DNA of 64,000 nucleotides from positions 916,745 through 980,744 of the forward strand of contig JAIUJO010000183.1 of the NCBI GenBank assembly GCA_023846275.1. Direction: 5' to 3'. The number at the start of each line of letters is the position of its first letter. Position 1 is the first letter of the stretch. This stretch comes from Vanilla planifolia (Eukaryota > Streptophyta > Magnoliopsida > Asparagales > Orchidaceae). The notes beneath the pieces were generated by a model, which did no database searches, was not told the origin of the DNA, and saw only the letters and a program-made list of their open reading frames with translations. The position numbers and the translations under genes were made by a program. Below, piece after piece: positions 1-12,881 of this stretch.

Positions 1-2522
1 ATTTAAACTTTTTTAATTGTAATAACATGTTTTAACTTTGTTTTTTTACATCTCTTGTGACATTTATTTGAAAAACACATTTTCACTAATGCTTGAATAA
101 TTTTCAGTCTTATTAAGATACTTTATTCCATATTTTCAAAATTTTATACATTCGTTTTTTCAGTATTATGATTTCTTTACATTTAGTAATTACTATATTT
201 TTAGTAAAACAAGAACATATTATTCATAGACTTTATTTATATTTATCATGACCATTCTTTGGACATCTTATATACCTTTTATTTATATAATGGTTTGCTC
301 TTCTATATTTTAATATATTTTTCTCACAAAAACTATATCTCAATTTTTAAAATTTTTCTAATTTATTTGTCACCATTTTTCCATTTAAAAATAAAAACTT
401 GTTAATGTCTAACAAACTTTTTATTTGATGCACATTTGTTTTGTTGGCAATGTTGAGTTTCAAATGTTTATATTTTTTGCTGGATTTTGTGTCAAAGCGC
501 AAACATCGACCATTCAAAATTTTTATCGCCTTCGCACGTGCAAAGATTTTACAATTGAATAACGTTTGTCTATTATGGTTCTTTCTCATGTTTTGACAAT
601 GAATATATTATTTTAACAAAAATTTTTAAACGTGCTGTTTAAATGCTCAAAAGTGAAATAACGATTATGCTTATATTTTTTAATTGTAGTAATTTTTTTA
701 TTTTTAGTAACATAATTATCATAATTATGTCCCTAAGAACAAAGTTTTATGAAGTATATCAAATATTTTTAATTATTTAATTGTTCTATTCTCTCACTTA
801 TTTTTTCATATTTATGCAATATTGGTAATTCATGTTATGTGTGACAAAATTAAATGAAAGAACTTTATAAAATGATATTGTTGTGTGGTTCTATAATTTT
901 ATAATTTTGTTATTTTTACCTAAACATAAAGATTTACTTTTGTAAATTTGGGAATTATATTTTAACTTTTATTATTAAATTTATTTAATTTTAATTTTTT
1001 CCACAATATTTGGCATTCATTATTATCATAATTTTGTCAACATGTGTTTGTTAAATGTTCCAAGATTTTTGACACTCTATTTTTGAACATCCTACAATTT
1101 CTAAGGCTAGTTATCAATCAAGCGAACTAGTAGAATGTGCCAACTTAAAAAAATTAAGGATTTTAAAATATTAAAATTAACATAAAATGAAATAGAGCAT
1201 ATTGGTTGAGCTACTTGGGTAGACAGAATATTGTGAATGCCAATTAGCAGTGAATAACAAGTGTAAGTGTTTTTTCAAAGCTATTGTAAGGCTCTTAAAT
1301 GTTACTGTTATGGAAATATTTCTTATGTGGTCTAAAGGATTATCATAAGAATGAGAACATAAAACCTTATGTTGATTAATGAGCTACTCATGTAGGGGGA
1401 ACCCTAAATAATTAAAACAATTGTTGATAAAGTAATACATGTGGCCTTCAATATGACTATGAAATGCATGAGCACACATTTTTATCCTAATCATGTCGTT
1501 TACAATGATGTTTATTTGCATGAAATTATTTTTATGTCTGTTTTCTACATGATCATGTAAAAATATGATAATGTAAGTATTATAGAATTATACTTTTAGT
1601 TAGATATAAAAAAATATGCATAATTTATTTGTGCATTATGTGAAATAAATAATTTAAAATGCCATGACAAATTGATATAGTGAGCCAAATGCTTGAGTGG
1701 TACATAATTTTTGGACAATGGATAATGTGGAATATGGCCTATACCTCTTATAAATAATGATGATTTAAATATGTTGCATTAGCTAAACATTGGCCACCAA
1801 AATTTATGAACAAAAGTTTTTATTTCTAGCAATACAAGCTTAAAAACTGCTAGCAATAAAAGAACAAAAGTGTTAAATATTTAGATAAGAGTATCAGGTT
1901 ATATTCAAATCATTATGACTAGTTTTGATTTTATTGTATGAAAAGAACTAGTGGAATCTACTCGATAACTACAGCACAATTAGGTTATAAGGAAATTATG
2001 GAAAAACTTTGGAAATTGAAAGGGACTCAACTAATCAAATAAAAGTTGCTCTAAAAATTAGCTAAAATTCTCAATGTAAAATTTGAAAAAGGTACCATTG
2101 GGATAGCGAAAAAAGGTAAATATTGATTAAGAGTAAGACTCGTAGCCATGCATTATATGAGGATTACTAAAAGAGAAATGCTAAGCTAAGTTGCAAGTGA
2201 CAAGATGCTATATCTCAATGTTTCTTTTACTACAAATCCAAAAGTGCACCATATGCTACAAATGGTACTAGTTAAGGATAGGATACTTTAGTTCAATAGC
2301 ACACTACACAACACTACATTTCTCTTATCGAACATAAATAGACTCCTACATCTCTTTATGCCATCATAGGAGCTCATTCTTTGTAGAGCTTACCTATAAT
2401 GATATATTTTTACATTTGTGCAAGATGTTATTTTGTATTAGTTTATTTGACTAAATGATTGCCGTGTTCATCCATTCCAAAAAAAGCCATTTGTTTTAAA
2501 ATCTATGGGTGTAACGCAACCT
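1..2522. other. AT-rich intergenic DNA, no gene recognised
   Basis: Very AT-rich DNA with many homopolymer runs. The longest open frame (347-589, minus, 80 codons) has no motif I recognise and no supporting context. No RNA gene, LTR terminus or clear repeat was found. A short phrase near 1,680 resembles one near 21,045, so the two areas may hold relics of one dispersed repeat. The right limit is set by the outer edge of the gypsy 3' LTR. Confidence 0.5.
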
Positions 2523-4647
2523 ATTCACCAAATCATGTACATGGCTAGACACATTCAACACCTCATGCTTAAAATTCCAATTCAAAGTCTTAATCCTAAA
2601 ATTTAACTATCATACTCATGGTGTGTTAGTCTGAATGAATATTATCTCCTTACTATTTTGTCTCCTTATGTATACAAAAACTTTTTCACCCTAGGATGGT
2701 CATCTTAATAATATATATTAGTATTTACAAAATGTTTCCAAGCTCCAAGTCAATAATGTGCATGCCAATTACATAAACTCTAAATGCTAAACATACCAAG
2801 TAAAATAATGCAACAAATGAATACTAAATTTCAATAAACATTGCACCCAATCCATGATAGTCAACAAATATAACTTTTCTAACATAAGTACATGTTTACT
2901 ATAGATTAAAAATACTAAAGAAACAAATGCTTGACACCAAGGTTTCTAATAACCGATTACTCAATTTCCCCTCTCTACAACCAACTGCTGGCATCCACTC
3001 ATTAAATTAAACTACCTAACATCTTAGACAAGCATGTAATTGTTGGGACTGTAACAACTCAATGTATACAAAACACTACTAAAATATCATGATAAATAAA
3101 AAGGCACTAGTGACCCTAAACATGAGACAACTTAATAAATCATAGCTCATAATAAAACTATTGTAGCAACTCTAATCCTTAAAATATGATGACTTCATTA
3201 TGATGTAGTGATTCTTTAGATTAATATCCAACCTACACTATAGCACACATCCATCCTTGGCCCAATGGGATGCCAAAAAATCTAGCCACACAACTGTCTC
3301 TTTGGATTACAATTAAAAAATTTTACACATTGGGAAACCTTATGGATGACTTGTATAATGTCAAACATCTATAGTTCTTTAGGATGTCCTAACTAATTTG
3401 GCATTCCATGGTCTATTGTTGTCCCTTGAATTAAAACCATTAGCTCACTAACTCTAAGATTTAAACACGATTCTTACTTATCCTCTCTTATCTAAATACT
3501 TTGTAAGATGTCATAAAATTGGTACTCAAGAAGGCCCATTACAATCCATTGTTGAACACTCCATGTTCCTATTTTTTTTAAAGCCCATCCCTAATTAACT
3601 CATGACTTTACTAGAATTGAATAAGGTCCCTATAACATAACTTTAGCAATACCAAGATCTATATCAACCTCTGTAGTATCTGACTATGGGTAAGCCCTAC
3701 TTACTAGTTTATTTAGGATATCCTTAGTGTTCTAAAAATCTTAACCCACATATATGGTAATTCTATCATTTCCTCAAAACCCAAACAGATATATTTAACC
3801 AACCTCTTAGTTTCTCTTTACTTATTCTTGCTCTATACAATAATCTAGGGTTCCAAACTATGGCCTAAGATCAATAAAAGTTGATCTTGTGCTTTTGATC
3901 ATATCCCTAACCAATTCATGATTTTGTCTTAAATATAAGCCATTTTATCCCTTTGGCTAGGACCTATAGCCTTCCTAACTTCAACCTAAAGGTTTCTCTA
4001 TGTTGTCATTAAAATATCTCTAAGAATGATTGGTTCTTTATCCTAATCATAATCCTTAAAATATGGTTCAAGCATGCCAAACAAGATCCTAAATTTCATC
4101 ATTCTTTTTCATGGCATGCTTAAAACCATATTTGCCTTAGATCTCTCTTACCAAGTTATGATATGGATTTACCAAAATTTAAATTGTATCCTTAAATATA
4201 TACATTAACTTTAAATCTTATGTTTAAAATTTCAACTTTGAACTTTTAAATCTCAAACTCTAAGGACTTCAAATTTAAAACCCTAAGTTATTTAGATTTT
4301 TGCCCAATAACCACTAAATTTAAATTCTTATGATCTCCAATATGTCTCAAAAGGTCTTTAGTTCTAACTAATGGTTAACCAAGCCATAGTATCTAAACTC
4401 TGCAAGTCCTAACTCCTAAATTATTTTTCAAAAGCACACACTTATTTTTTTTCTAAACCTAAGACTTCCTCAACTTGATCTTTTTCAAAGGCTAAAGGAA
4501 TGACTCTCTATCCCCACCATTATGAACCTAAGAGGATCTTTTCCTTAAAAAGGCATTTAATTACATTTCCAAGGTGGCTTATTGCATCAAAAGCCCTTAG
4601 TAGAACATAAATCCTTAGTGTCAAGGCTTTATATTAAGCAATAATTC
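2523..4647 (-). repeat. Gypsy 3' LTR
   Basis: This is the outer, low-coordinate LTR of the minus-strand gypsy element. It aligns in patches with 17,458-19,815. Shared blocks include an ACAC..TTCAACAC..CATGCTTAA stretch near the low edge and an AAGGCTTTAT stretch at the high edge. It is shorter than the other copy by about 230 bp. The high edge abuts a pyrimidine run that is the complement of a polypurine tract. The usual TG/CA termini are no longer readable. Confidence 0.6.
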
Positions 4648-4657
4648 CCTCTTCCCC
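4648..4657 (-). other. Gypsy polypurine tract
   Basis: The plus strand reads CCCTCTTCCCC, so the element strand has a GGGGAAGAGGG-like purine run directly upstream of its 3' LTR. This is the expected position of the plus-strand DNA primer. Position relative to the LTR edge, not conservation, supports the call. Confidence 0.5.
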
Positions 4658-5098
4658 ATAATGGTTCAACAATTTGATTTTATTTTTATGAAATAAATTT
4701 TCATTTGTTCATAGAAACATCCCAATACAATGCTTCATATTCTTACTAAATTTCGTTTATAGGATTTTTATCATCATGTCATAGTTTTTTGATGGCTTAG
4801 TGTAACCTACAACATCAACGATATATGTCATCTTTTTTTAAAAAACATGATTGCATATGTATTATGGTAAATTTTAAAGAATTTACTAATAATTATTTAG
4901 GACTAATTAGAATAGAGAATTTATTATAGCATGCATCAAATCATGTTTTAGCTAAATCCATAACATTACATGATTTGTTGCAACTTCATACTAAGGATTA
5001 TTGGAATGTTAATATGACTAATATTTAAGGAATTAATTTCAATAAGTTTTAATTTATGTTTAAAATTAATATCCTAATCATAGATCGCATTTTTGTAA

Positions 5099-5103
5099 AG
5101 AAC
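5099..5103. repeat. Copia target-site duplication, left copy
   Basis: AGAAC directly precedes the first base of the copia 5' LTR and is repeated exactly after the 3' LTR at 12,877-12,881. Five base pairs is the usual duplication length for copia integrases. It fixes both outer ends of the element. Confidence 0.8.
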
Positions 5104-7427
5104 TATTGCACACATAGTCATGGAACCACTTGTTTCATGGTAATAAAATCAATGTGTTAGTTTCTATAATACTTTTCTTGAGTGTCTTTTAGGTCATGCA
5201 TCTAAAGCACTTACAAGATCAATTAATTGGAAACATTTGACTAGATGTCTCATAGACCAATCCACTAGTGAAGCAATGTCAAGTATTTTTGGTGGCTATG
5301 TTGTAGCTTTGGCTTAAAAGACATATCAAGGAACCATTAATCAAACTCTTGATGGAGTAACTAAGTATCTAAAGTCCATCTAAAAGACATAAATTAGCTT
5401 GATTATTTATCCTACCACTAATTTATATATCACATCTTTAGGTTGTGGAATATAATTAATCCACTTGCATTATTATTGATTTCTTACACATTTTTATTTT
5501 AATAATTGTAAAAATATTTTTATTTTTTAATTATTGTAAGATGGTTTTAAAAATAATAAAAATTACGAAATATATATAAGATTTACTTAAAAAGAAAACA
5601 AATTGGCTTAAGAACCAAAGACATAGCTATGGCCGTAGCTTAAGTCATGTAACCCAAATTCTTAGGAAATGAGTCGTGGGAAAGGAACTAAATAAGCTGA
5701 CTTAGGCCAGGCTCAAGTCTCAATCAGAACATTAGTGGCTTAGGTTGCATTGAGTCAGGATATATTTTTTTAGACAATTTTTGGCTCAATGGTTCAAGGC
5801 AATCACACAATGTGTTAAGTAGTTTGATTGAGTTAGATCAAACCCATATGGATATTTGGAAGTGACTTGGGTTATAACCTCTTAAGTGCATAATAGGATA
5901 GGTAGCCCCTTTTAGCTTACCTTCATGCTAATAGAAAGTTTAAAACATCAAACAACATATATAATCTTATGATGTGAGACTAAAGTTTCACATTATTTGC
6001 TCTAAACAAGTGTGAGCTGTGCCATATGATCATGCATTTTCATAATCGAATGATTAGAATTACATCTATTTTTTTGGAAGAGTAGATTTCATTTAATTGT
6101 TGACCTAGCAAGCCTGATCGAATGGATCAGATCAGTTTAGTCATTTTGAATAACAATTTTTATCTCACCATCCTTTCATAAAACTAGATAAAATCACTGA
6201 GATCATCCATGCATTTTATAAAATTGCATATCATATTGACATCCATCTGTAAAACTCAATCGAATGATTTAGATTGTCTCTATTTATTCAGCATTCTAAT
6301 TCAGTAACTCTTGTTTTGTTAGTCCATATTAGATGAAGATCATTGCTCTTGCTTAAATTTGTGTTCAGAAAAGTAGATTGCGCTTGTTTATAACATTGAA
6401 ATCTTGACGTTATTTTTAGTGGCCATTTAGCAAATAAATAGATTCCATTTTAATCTAAAATATTATTATATAAATAGATGTGCCATAGGAGTTGGAGAAT
6501 AGATTATTTTTCTGGTTGCATCAACATTTTGGAAAGGGAAAAAGGAGAAAAGAAAATTGTCAAACAATTTTTACACCTTTACTAAAGTTATGTTTGAAAC
6601 TATTTTTTTTTCTATTTCTTTCTTTAGCATTTACTTCTATTACACATCATAATTGTGACTTCTTTACAATTAATTTTTTATTTTCTTATTCTATTTTTAT
6701 GTTGTCCAAAAAAATGATATTAATGTAGGATATTTGTTGATTCCATCTTTATTAAAAATGTTAATGTATATTTATAAATACATTGGATTTAATATTTCAA
6801 AACTTTGTCATTTAAAATATTTCAACCATTTCAAATCTATAAACGTACTCCAACATCATAATCCATATAATTGTACCACAAATACTTTTGTAAATGAATA
6901 GTGAAACATTGTGATCAATTATTGCTTTGTGTTAATGCTTTAACATTGTCAGCTTTTATAAGTGAAATTGTCTTGGCAAAAGCCTACCTACTTGATAAGA
7001 GGGAGTAGTTTGTAAATACTACCTCTATCTACTGTGACAAAATAGAGTAGTTTTGATAGTGGAATCTTAATTAGGTTGACTAAAGGTTGATTTGGGTAAT
7101 GGGTAGGCTAAATCACCTAAAAATCTATTGCAATTTTTATTTTCTTTGTTATTGTATAATTTATGAGATTTTCTTATTTAATAATATCTTGCTAAAAACA
7201 TATATAAAATAAATCAATAAAATTATTGTTATGACGCATAAATTTTTAATTAAAAATATGATAAAATCATTAATGTTTTATTCTATTTTAACATTTTAAT
7301 TTAACAAAAGTATTAAATAGATAATTTTAAAATTAAAAATTCTAATTGAAAAAAATTTAAAGATAAAAAAATTTTAAAAGCACAATGCACTTCCCTCGTG
7401 TGCATTACTCTAACACAGATTACATCA
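5104..7427 (+). repeat. Copia 5' LTR
   Basis: A 2.3-kb LTR matching 10,631-12,876 along its length. The best block is the first 300 bp, with the shared phrase AGTCATGGAACCACTT. The right end is set by the final CA (ACATCA) two bases before the primer-binding site. Differences from the 3' LTR are mostly transitions, which indicates an old insertion. Confidence 0.88.
6467..6477 (+). promoter_or_regulatory. Probable LTR TATA box (5' LTR)
   Basis: TATATAAATAG lies about 1,360 bp into the LTR. The 3' LTR has a TATAAATGGA at the matching position (about 11,944), followed in both by a GGAG-rich leader. Conservation of the motif between the LTRs and its position support a core promoter. No start site can be assigned. 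Confidence 0.5.
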
Positions 7428-7429
7428 AG

Positions 7430-7441
7430 TGGTATTAAAGA
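7430..7441 (+). other. Copia primer-binding site (initiator tRNA-Met)
   Basis: TGGTATTAAAGA lies two bases after the 5' LTR and matches the usual plant copia primer site TGGTATCAGAGC at 9 of 12 positions. The differences are partly deamination-type. It would have bound the 3' end of initiator tRNA-Met to prime minus-strand DNA. Confidence 0.75.
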
Positions 7442-7920
7442 CAAGTTACATCATATGAGGAAATTTCTAAGAAAAGATCCTCTTTTTTTCATTTCTTTTG
7501 TGTAGAGAATTATTGACTATATTGTTAATGTGATGGATCTGCTGATATTTGGTAGTAAAAATTTATTTTTGTGAAAAAATAAATTTAAAGCATTTATTTT
7601 AATTTTTAATGTTGATTTATGACTATTATTTGAAAAGTCTTTTATTGCTTCACAAATATTTTATGAAAAATATAGAAGTTCAAGGAATGAATTACTTTTT
7701 TTTCTTTTCTTCAATAAATCGGAATAAACATTTGTCATCTAAAGAATTGTTTTTAGGCTACGCTAGAATTAAGGAATTGACATGACAAATTGGTTGTGCT
7801 TCAAATCAAATTTAGGAAGAAAATGAGAAATCAAAATACAAAAAAATAGAAAAAGGAAAAGAAAATTTATGAATCTTAGAAGCAAGCTCTTCATCTCAAA
7901 GTGCATAACATTTTTCATTT

Positions 7921-8233
7921 TCTAATAAAGGTAATTATGATGTTCATGATGACAAATTATCTAATTCTTTTATTTAACTTATTATTGAGGATAACCAATT
8001 GATTAGGATGTATGCTAAACTTCAAGTGAAAAAAAACAAACAAGGACATTTAGTTTACTTATTAAAAGGATAGAGATTCTAATAAAGGTAATTATGATGT
8101 TCATGATGAAAAATTATCTAATTCTTTTATTTAACTTATTATTGAGGATAACCAATTGATTAGGATGTATGCTAAACTTCAAGTGAAAAATAACAAACAA
8201 GGACATTTAGTTTACTTATTAAAAGGATAGAGA
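7921..8233 (+). repeat. 157-bp perfect-period tandem duplication in copia gag region
   Basis: Two head-to-tail copies, 7,921-8,077 and 8,078-8,233, start at TCTAATAAAGG and end in the AAAAGGATAGAGA region. They differ at only a few bases (for example GACAAATT versus GAAAAATT). They are far more alike than the two LTRs, so the duplication is much younger than the element. Confidence 0.93.
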
Positions 8234-8249
8234 AATGAAGTATAAACTT

Positions 8250-8945
8250 AAAAACTAATAGCTTCAAAGTGATTTAATTATACATGTTTATGATTTATGC
8301 ACTTTAAAAAATAATTTGATGAATGTGATACATCTTTAGCATTGGGAAATTCATTTATTGATTCCTTGAGATGTGATATGTTTTTCTAAAAAAGAAAATA
8401 GTATTTTAAATCAAAAGGTAAAACAATATTGTCTTGATGTAAAAAAAGTTAAATTATTTGAAAGAAAAGTTATTTTTCATTTGTGCTTACTTCTTATGCT
8501 TTATCCTCATTCATTTGTATTTTTACATGCTCCATCTTTTACTCATATGAATTTACACAATACTATTGTCAATGTAAATTCTAATGTTACATCTCATTTG
8601 ACTCAAAAATACTAAATAAAATATTCAGTTGTACATGTCAATGATAATTGATGTTATTATATTAGACATATGCATAAGCATGCTCCATCATATAACTATA
8701 ATGTAATAAATAATGCTAGCTTGCATACTTCACATTTTGATGCTAATATTAAATTGTATGCAATTATTGTGATAACTATGAACATATTTTTTATGATTGT
8801 TCAATTAGGAAATTCATCTATTTAAAGTGGGATAAATATGAATTGATTTTTAAGAGAACATGTTTAAAATATACATTAGTTAATGTCTCATAGGAAAAAT
8901 TGCCATAATTGAACCCATGATGGTTTGGGTTCCAAAAATCTAAAT
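8250..8945 (+). pseudogene. gag: Copia gag relic with CCHC zinc knuckle
   Basis: Gag packages the retrotransposon RNA into virus-like particles. At 8,759-8,800 one frame reads CNYCDNYEHIFYDC, a full C-x2-C-x4-H-x4-C zinc knuckle with all four ligands intact. About 40 codons later (8,914-8,940) the same element reads PMMVWVPKI, resembling the WVPK motif found downstream of gag in Sirevirus copia elements. Between and before these, the frame is broken by stops. The open frame at 8,373-8,615 is a chance survivor of this region, not a separate gene. Confidence 0.68.
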
Positions 8946-9109
8946 CTTAGCTAGCTATGTTGGTGTGTCTCCATAATTGAGACCTATGAATACAAGCCTT
9001 GCCTTATGAGTTTGCATATGACTAACTAGCAAAATGTGAGTGGTCCTTATTTTTTTAACATTATTGAATTAATTTTCTTAGTAGCTAAACTAGATTTATT
9101 TATTACCTA

Positions 9110-9420
9110 CTTATCAAAAATGGATAGCTCATATTTCAATATGTAGCTTAAATAACAAATGTTTTCTAAAATAGATGGATTTTAAGAAGATAAGAATATC
9201 AAGGCTACGATGTTTTTTATTTGTTACCATGAATAACTTGATAATGTTGGTCTTGTGCCTTAAATGTTTAATTGGTGATACTAGCAATATGAATCAATTT
9301 GTGTTTCACAAAAGTCATGTCAACAATGTTTAACTAATGGTCATATGTGAGGAAAGTAAACATGCTTTTTCTAATGATGTATGTTACAAATTCTAGATTT
9401 ACAAATTGAAAGAATTTAAG
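9110..9420 (+). pseudogene. Copia protease relic
   Basis: At 9,120-9,143 the frame reads MDSSYFNM, placed where copia proteases have the active-site stretch LDSGCSRHM. The catalytic Asp-Ser pair survives and the following residues are changed. A short downstream stretch (IDGF-EDKNIKAT) fits the next part of the protease. Stops follow at once. The order gag knuckle, WVPK, then this motif supports the call; alone it would be weak. Confidence 0.5.
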
Positions 9421-10617
9421 ATGGAACTCAGTGTGATATAAATGTTTATAGATATGAAGCCCTTAGATGATTTGCTGGAATTTAAGGATACAATTAGTAG
9501 TGAGTAAACCATAAAGATTTATAAAAAAAGAAGAATGTTTACAAAATGTTATTTTGTTATTCCTTCTTATAGATGGATTTTGAAATAAAGATTTCCTTCT
9601 AGCAATATCGAAGTTTTTTTACCAAATCATTAATCAAACATTTCACAAGCTCATGTTGTTCTTAGGTACGATTAACCTTTTTGGGTGAATACCATCTAGT
9701 GAGAATCTAGTGTTATAACTTTTAGGTGCATAGCTAGATTTTTGTGGGAGTTAACAAAAATATTAGTTAATTGTATTCGTGGTCTTTCTTTGTTAAAACA
9801 TTCAACAATTTGAGTTAAAGAAATAATTTTCGTTTATAAAGACTAGAATGTTGTTTTAATGTTTAGATAGATATCTAGAATAGTTTGTCCATATTATTGT
9901 GTTGAAGTCACAACTAATTTTTATAAGAGAATTATTTTCTTTATCATTAAAATCAATAACATATAATTTACTAATTAGGAATTAAGTATAGTTTTTAGAA
10001 TTTATAGAATCATATTAATGGTTTTATTGTATATCATTATACATTTTTAAACTTAAATGAAGGAGAAGCCCTTATAAGTTGTTTAATCTTATGACCATAT
10101 TTTAAGTTGAGTTCTCATAAGAATTTGTAAAAATATATAAAAAAAATAATAATAGAGTTCAAAATCATCAATGTTATTAAGCTAAACATGCATAGAGTAC
10201 ATGACAATTAATTAATATTGTTATATTTGTATATGATTGCTAATATGTTTTTTCATAAAGGTTAATAATTAACAGTTTTTTGTGTATAAAAATTAATAAA
10301 AAAAATTTCTTTATATGTTTAATGAAGATTTTGTTATAACTTCTACCTTTAAGTTTTTAAAGGAAAATTATACACAAATATTATTATTGTGTTAGCCCTT
10401 TGTTTGCAACTTCCACTTTTGCTTTATCTTTTAGTGCATGAAAAAATATGAGAGAGATATCTGTCATATTAAAAACATTAGTTGCATCCCAGGTTTGTGG
10501 AATAATTATATGAATTTCATATATTAAGGTACAACTAGAATAAAAGGGTAGCATATGTATGCTTGAACGATTTATTTGTCTTAATTTCACTATTTTTTCA
10601 TTGGTTTTGTAATCATC
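9421..10617 (+). other. Copia internal remainder, unrecognised
   Basis: AT-rich DNA between the protease relic and the polypurine tract. No RT, RNase H or integrase motif could be read on the plus strand. Sireviruses often have a long region between pol and the 3' LTR, so this may be what remains after loss of pol. Confidence 0.45.
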
Positions 10618-10630
10618 AAAAGAGGGAGAT
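10618..10630 (+). other. Copia polypurine tract
   Basis: AAAAGAGGGAGAT directly abuts the TGTTGTACCC start of the 3' LTR. This is the common plant copia arrangement of purine tract then TGTTG. It is well preserved compared with its surroundings. Confidence 0.88.
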
Positions 10631-12876
10631 TGTTGTACCCTTAGTCATGGAACCACTTATTTGTTGTCGAACCACTTATTTAATGACAACAAAGCCGCTA
10701 TGTTAGTATCTCTAAAACATTTTTTGAGTATCTTTCATGTCATGCATCTCAACATCATATGAGATCAATCAATTAGAGAGCATTGAGGAGATGTTTCTTG
10801 GAGCAATCTACAAGTGAAGCAATATCAAGCAGTGTTCATGATTATGCTCTAGTGTTGGCTTAATTGCCATATGAAGCAATCATTTATCAAACATTTCATG
10901 GAGTAGCTATGTTTCAAGAGTGAGTGTTAAAAACATCTATTGGTCTCTTAGTTTATCCTATCACTTATTTACATGTGGCACATTCTGGTTGTATTAATCA
11001 TTCATCCACACGAAATGTTACTAATTTATTCTTCATTATTATATTAGTAGTTACAAAAATATATTGTTATTTTAACACCTATACAAATTCATTAAAAATA
11101 ATAAAAAATATTAAATATATAAAAGATGTCTCAAGAAGAAAACCAAAAATTGACCAATGAAACCAATTCATGGCCAAGCCCATAGCTCACACGAGCTACC
11201 CCGAAGTGTCAGGAAACGGCCAAAGTGTTCGGAGATGGGTGGCTTAACTTACCTGAAATTAGGAAATAATTCTTGGAGGTCAAGATGAACTCCTTAAGTG
11301 GCAAGTTCTTGGATTGAGTTAGGTTTGACTCATATAGATGTGGGCAATTGACTTGCACAACCTACGAGGGGAATAAGAGGGAAACAAACCCTTATTTGTT
11401 AGCTTATACGCTAAGAGCATGTATTATAAATGTCAAACAAAATGTATAAGTTTGTAATGAAATAGTAAAAATCATCTCTATGTGCTTCTATATGTAAGAA
11501 AATGACTTTTGTGAATAGTAGATTTCATCTAATCATTATTTAGCTGGCTTGATCAAATCGATGAGATCAATTCTAGCAATTTAAAAAGTAATTTCTATAT
11601 TACCATCTATCCATAAAACATGACCAAATTGTTAAGATCATCTTCACATTTATGAACAGTGGATATCATCTTGCAATTCATTTATAAAATGGGAAGGATG
11701 CTGAGATCATCTCCACCTCTACGAAAAATTCCCTCATGCATCAGGATTACATCTTGACCGTTTATTTAGCATTCTCATTGAGCAACACTTTTTTTGGACA
11801 TATCATGTGACAATCATTGTTCCATATCATAATTAGTATTCCAAAAATGCATTCTCATTTGTTTATTACTCTAAAATTTAAATGGCTCTTTTGGTTAACC
11901 ATTTTATCCCCTAAAAATTTAGCATTAATTTAAACTTTTCTAATATAAATGGAGGAGCCTTAAGCACTTGAGATAGATGATTTAACCATACTAAATGTTT
12001 ATTTAGAAGAAATCAAGAAAAATTAAAAATCAAATTGTAATTTCTTCCCTTTGTTTTAATCATTTTTGTGGCTAGTTTTTTCACTTTCTTGCTTCAACAT
12101 TTTCTTTGATTGCACATCTTATTATTGACTTACTTAAAATTAATTATTTTTTTATTGCTTTTTTAGCTTTTTAAAAGTTTTATGTTAGTGCAACATCATT
12201 GTTTATTCCATTTTTCTTAAAAACGTTAACACATAATGATAAATATTTTCAATTTAATATTTCAAACTTATGCCTTTTAGGATTTTTCAACCTTTTACAT
12301 ATGTGCACTCATATTCTAATATCATATTCCATAACCTTGTATCGTACATGCTATAGAAATGAGTAGTAAAACATTACAATTAAATATTATTTTGTATACT
12401 ACTTTAATATTGTAATCTCTTATAATTAAAATTTTGTCAATGAACCCTACCTGTAATTGTAAAAGGGTGTGGTTTTGTAGTAGTTATTTCAACGTGCTAT
12501 GGCCAAATAGAATTATTTTGATAGTGGCATCCGATCCTATTAAATTGAGGTGGATGCAGGAACGGGAAAGGTCGAAACACCTAAAATTTTTTTTTAATTT
12601 ATTTACTTTATTATTATGTAATTTATGATATTTTTAATAATATTTAATTTAAAACATATATGATCTAAATTTTCAAAGATTCTTTTATTAAAAAATATAT
12701 TATTAAAAAACATTATATCACAAAATTTATAAAGTTTAATATTTTTATTTAAAAAAATTTTCGAAAAATTGATTTTATAATTTCAAAGTTTCAATTTAAG
12801 AAAACTTTTGAAAATAATAAAATGTTTAAAAGCATTGACCATCCTATCATTCATTAGTTGCGCAAATATTACATTA
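10631..12876 (+). repeat. Copia 3' LTR
   Basis: Starts with the canonical TGTTGTACCC and ends ACATTA, a decayed ACATCA. It is followed by the AGAAC target duplication. It is about 80 bp shorter than the 5' LTR through scattered indels. It retains several CpGs around 11,190-11,240 that the 5' copy has lost. Confidence 0.88.
11942..11951 (+). promoter_or_regulatory. Probable LTR TATA box (3' LTR)
   Basis: AATATAAATG, equivalent in position to the 5' LTR TATA box, with a similar GGAG-containing sequence downstream. Confidence 0.45.
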
Positions 12877-12881
12877 AGAAC
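12877..12881. repeat. Copia target-site duplication, right copy
   Basis: AGAAC, identical to 5,099-5,103. The gypsy internal sequence resumes after it. Confidence 0.8.

Larger units (their letters stand above)
5104..12876 (+). mobile_element. Ty1/copia (Sirevirus-like) LTR retrotransposon, internally deleted
   Basis: A structurally complete but dead copia-type element: TSD AGAAC, 5' LTR 5,104-7,427, primer-binding site 7,430-7,441, gag and protease relics, polypurine tract 10,618-10,630, 3' LTR 10,631-12,876, TSD AGAAC. The 5' LTR starts TATTGCACAC where the 3' LTR has TGTTGTACCC. The 5' LTR ends ATCA where the 3' LTR ends ATTA, so each copy has lost one canonical terminus by a C/T or G/A transition. 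The internal region is only about 3.2 kb, and I find gag and protease traces but no integrase, RT or RNase H, so most of pol is gone or unrecognisable. The WVPK-like motif after the zinc knuckle and the long LTRs suggest the Sirevirus lineage. Confidence 0.88.

Noticed and set aside
347..589. 80-codon minus-strand frame with a basic composition
   Set aside because: No recognisable motif, AT-rich lysine/asparagine bias expected by chance, no neighbouring signals.
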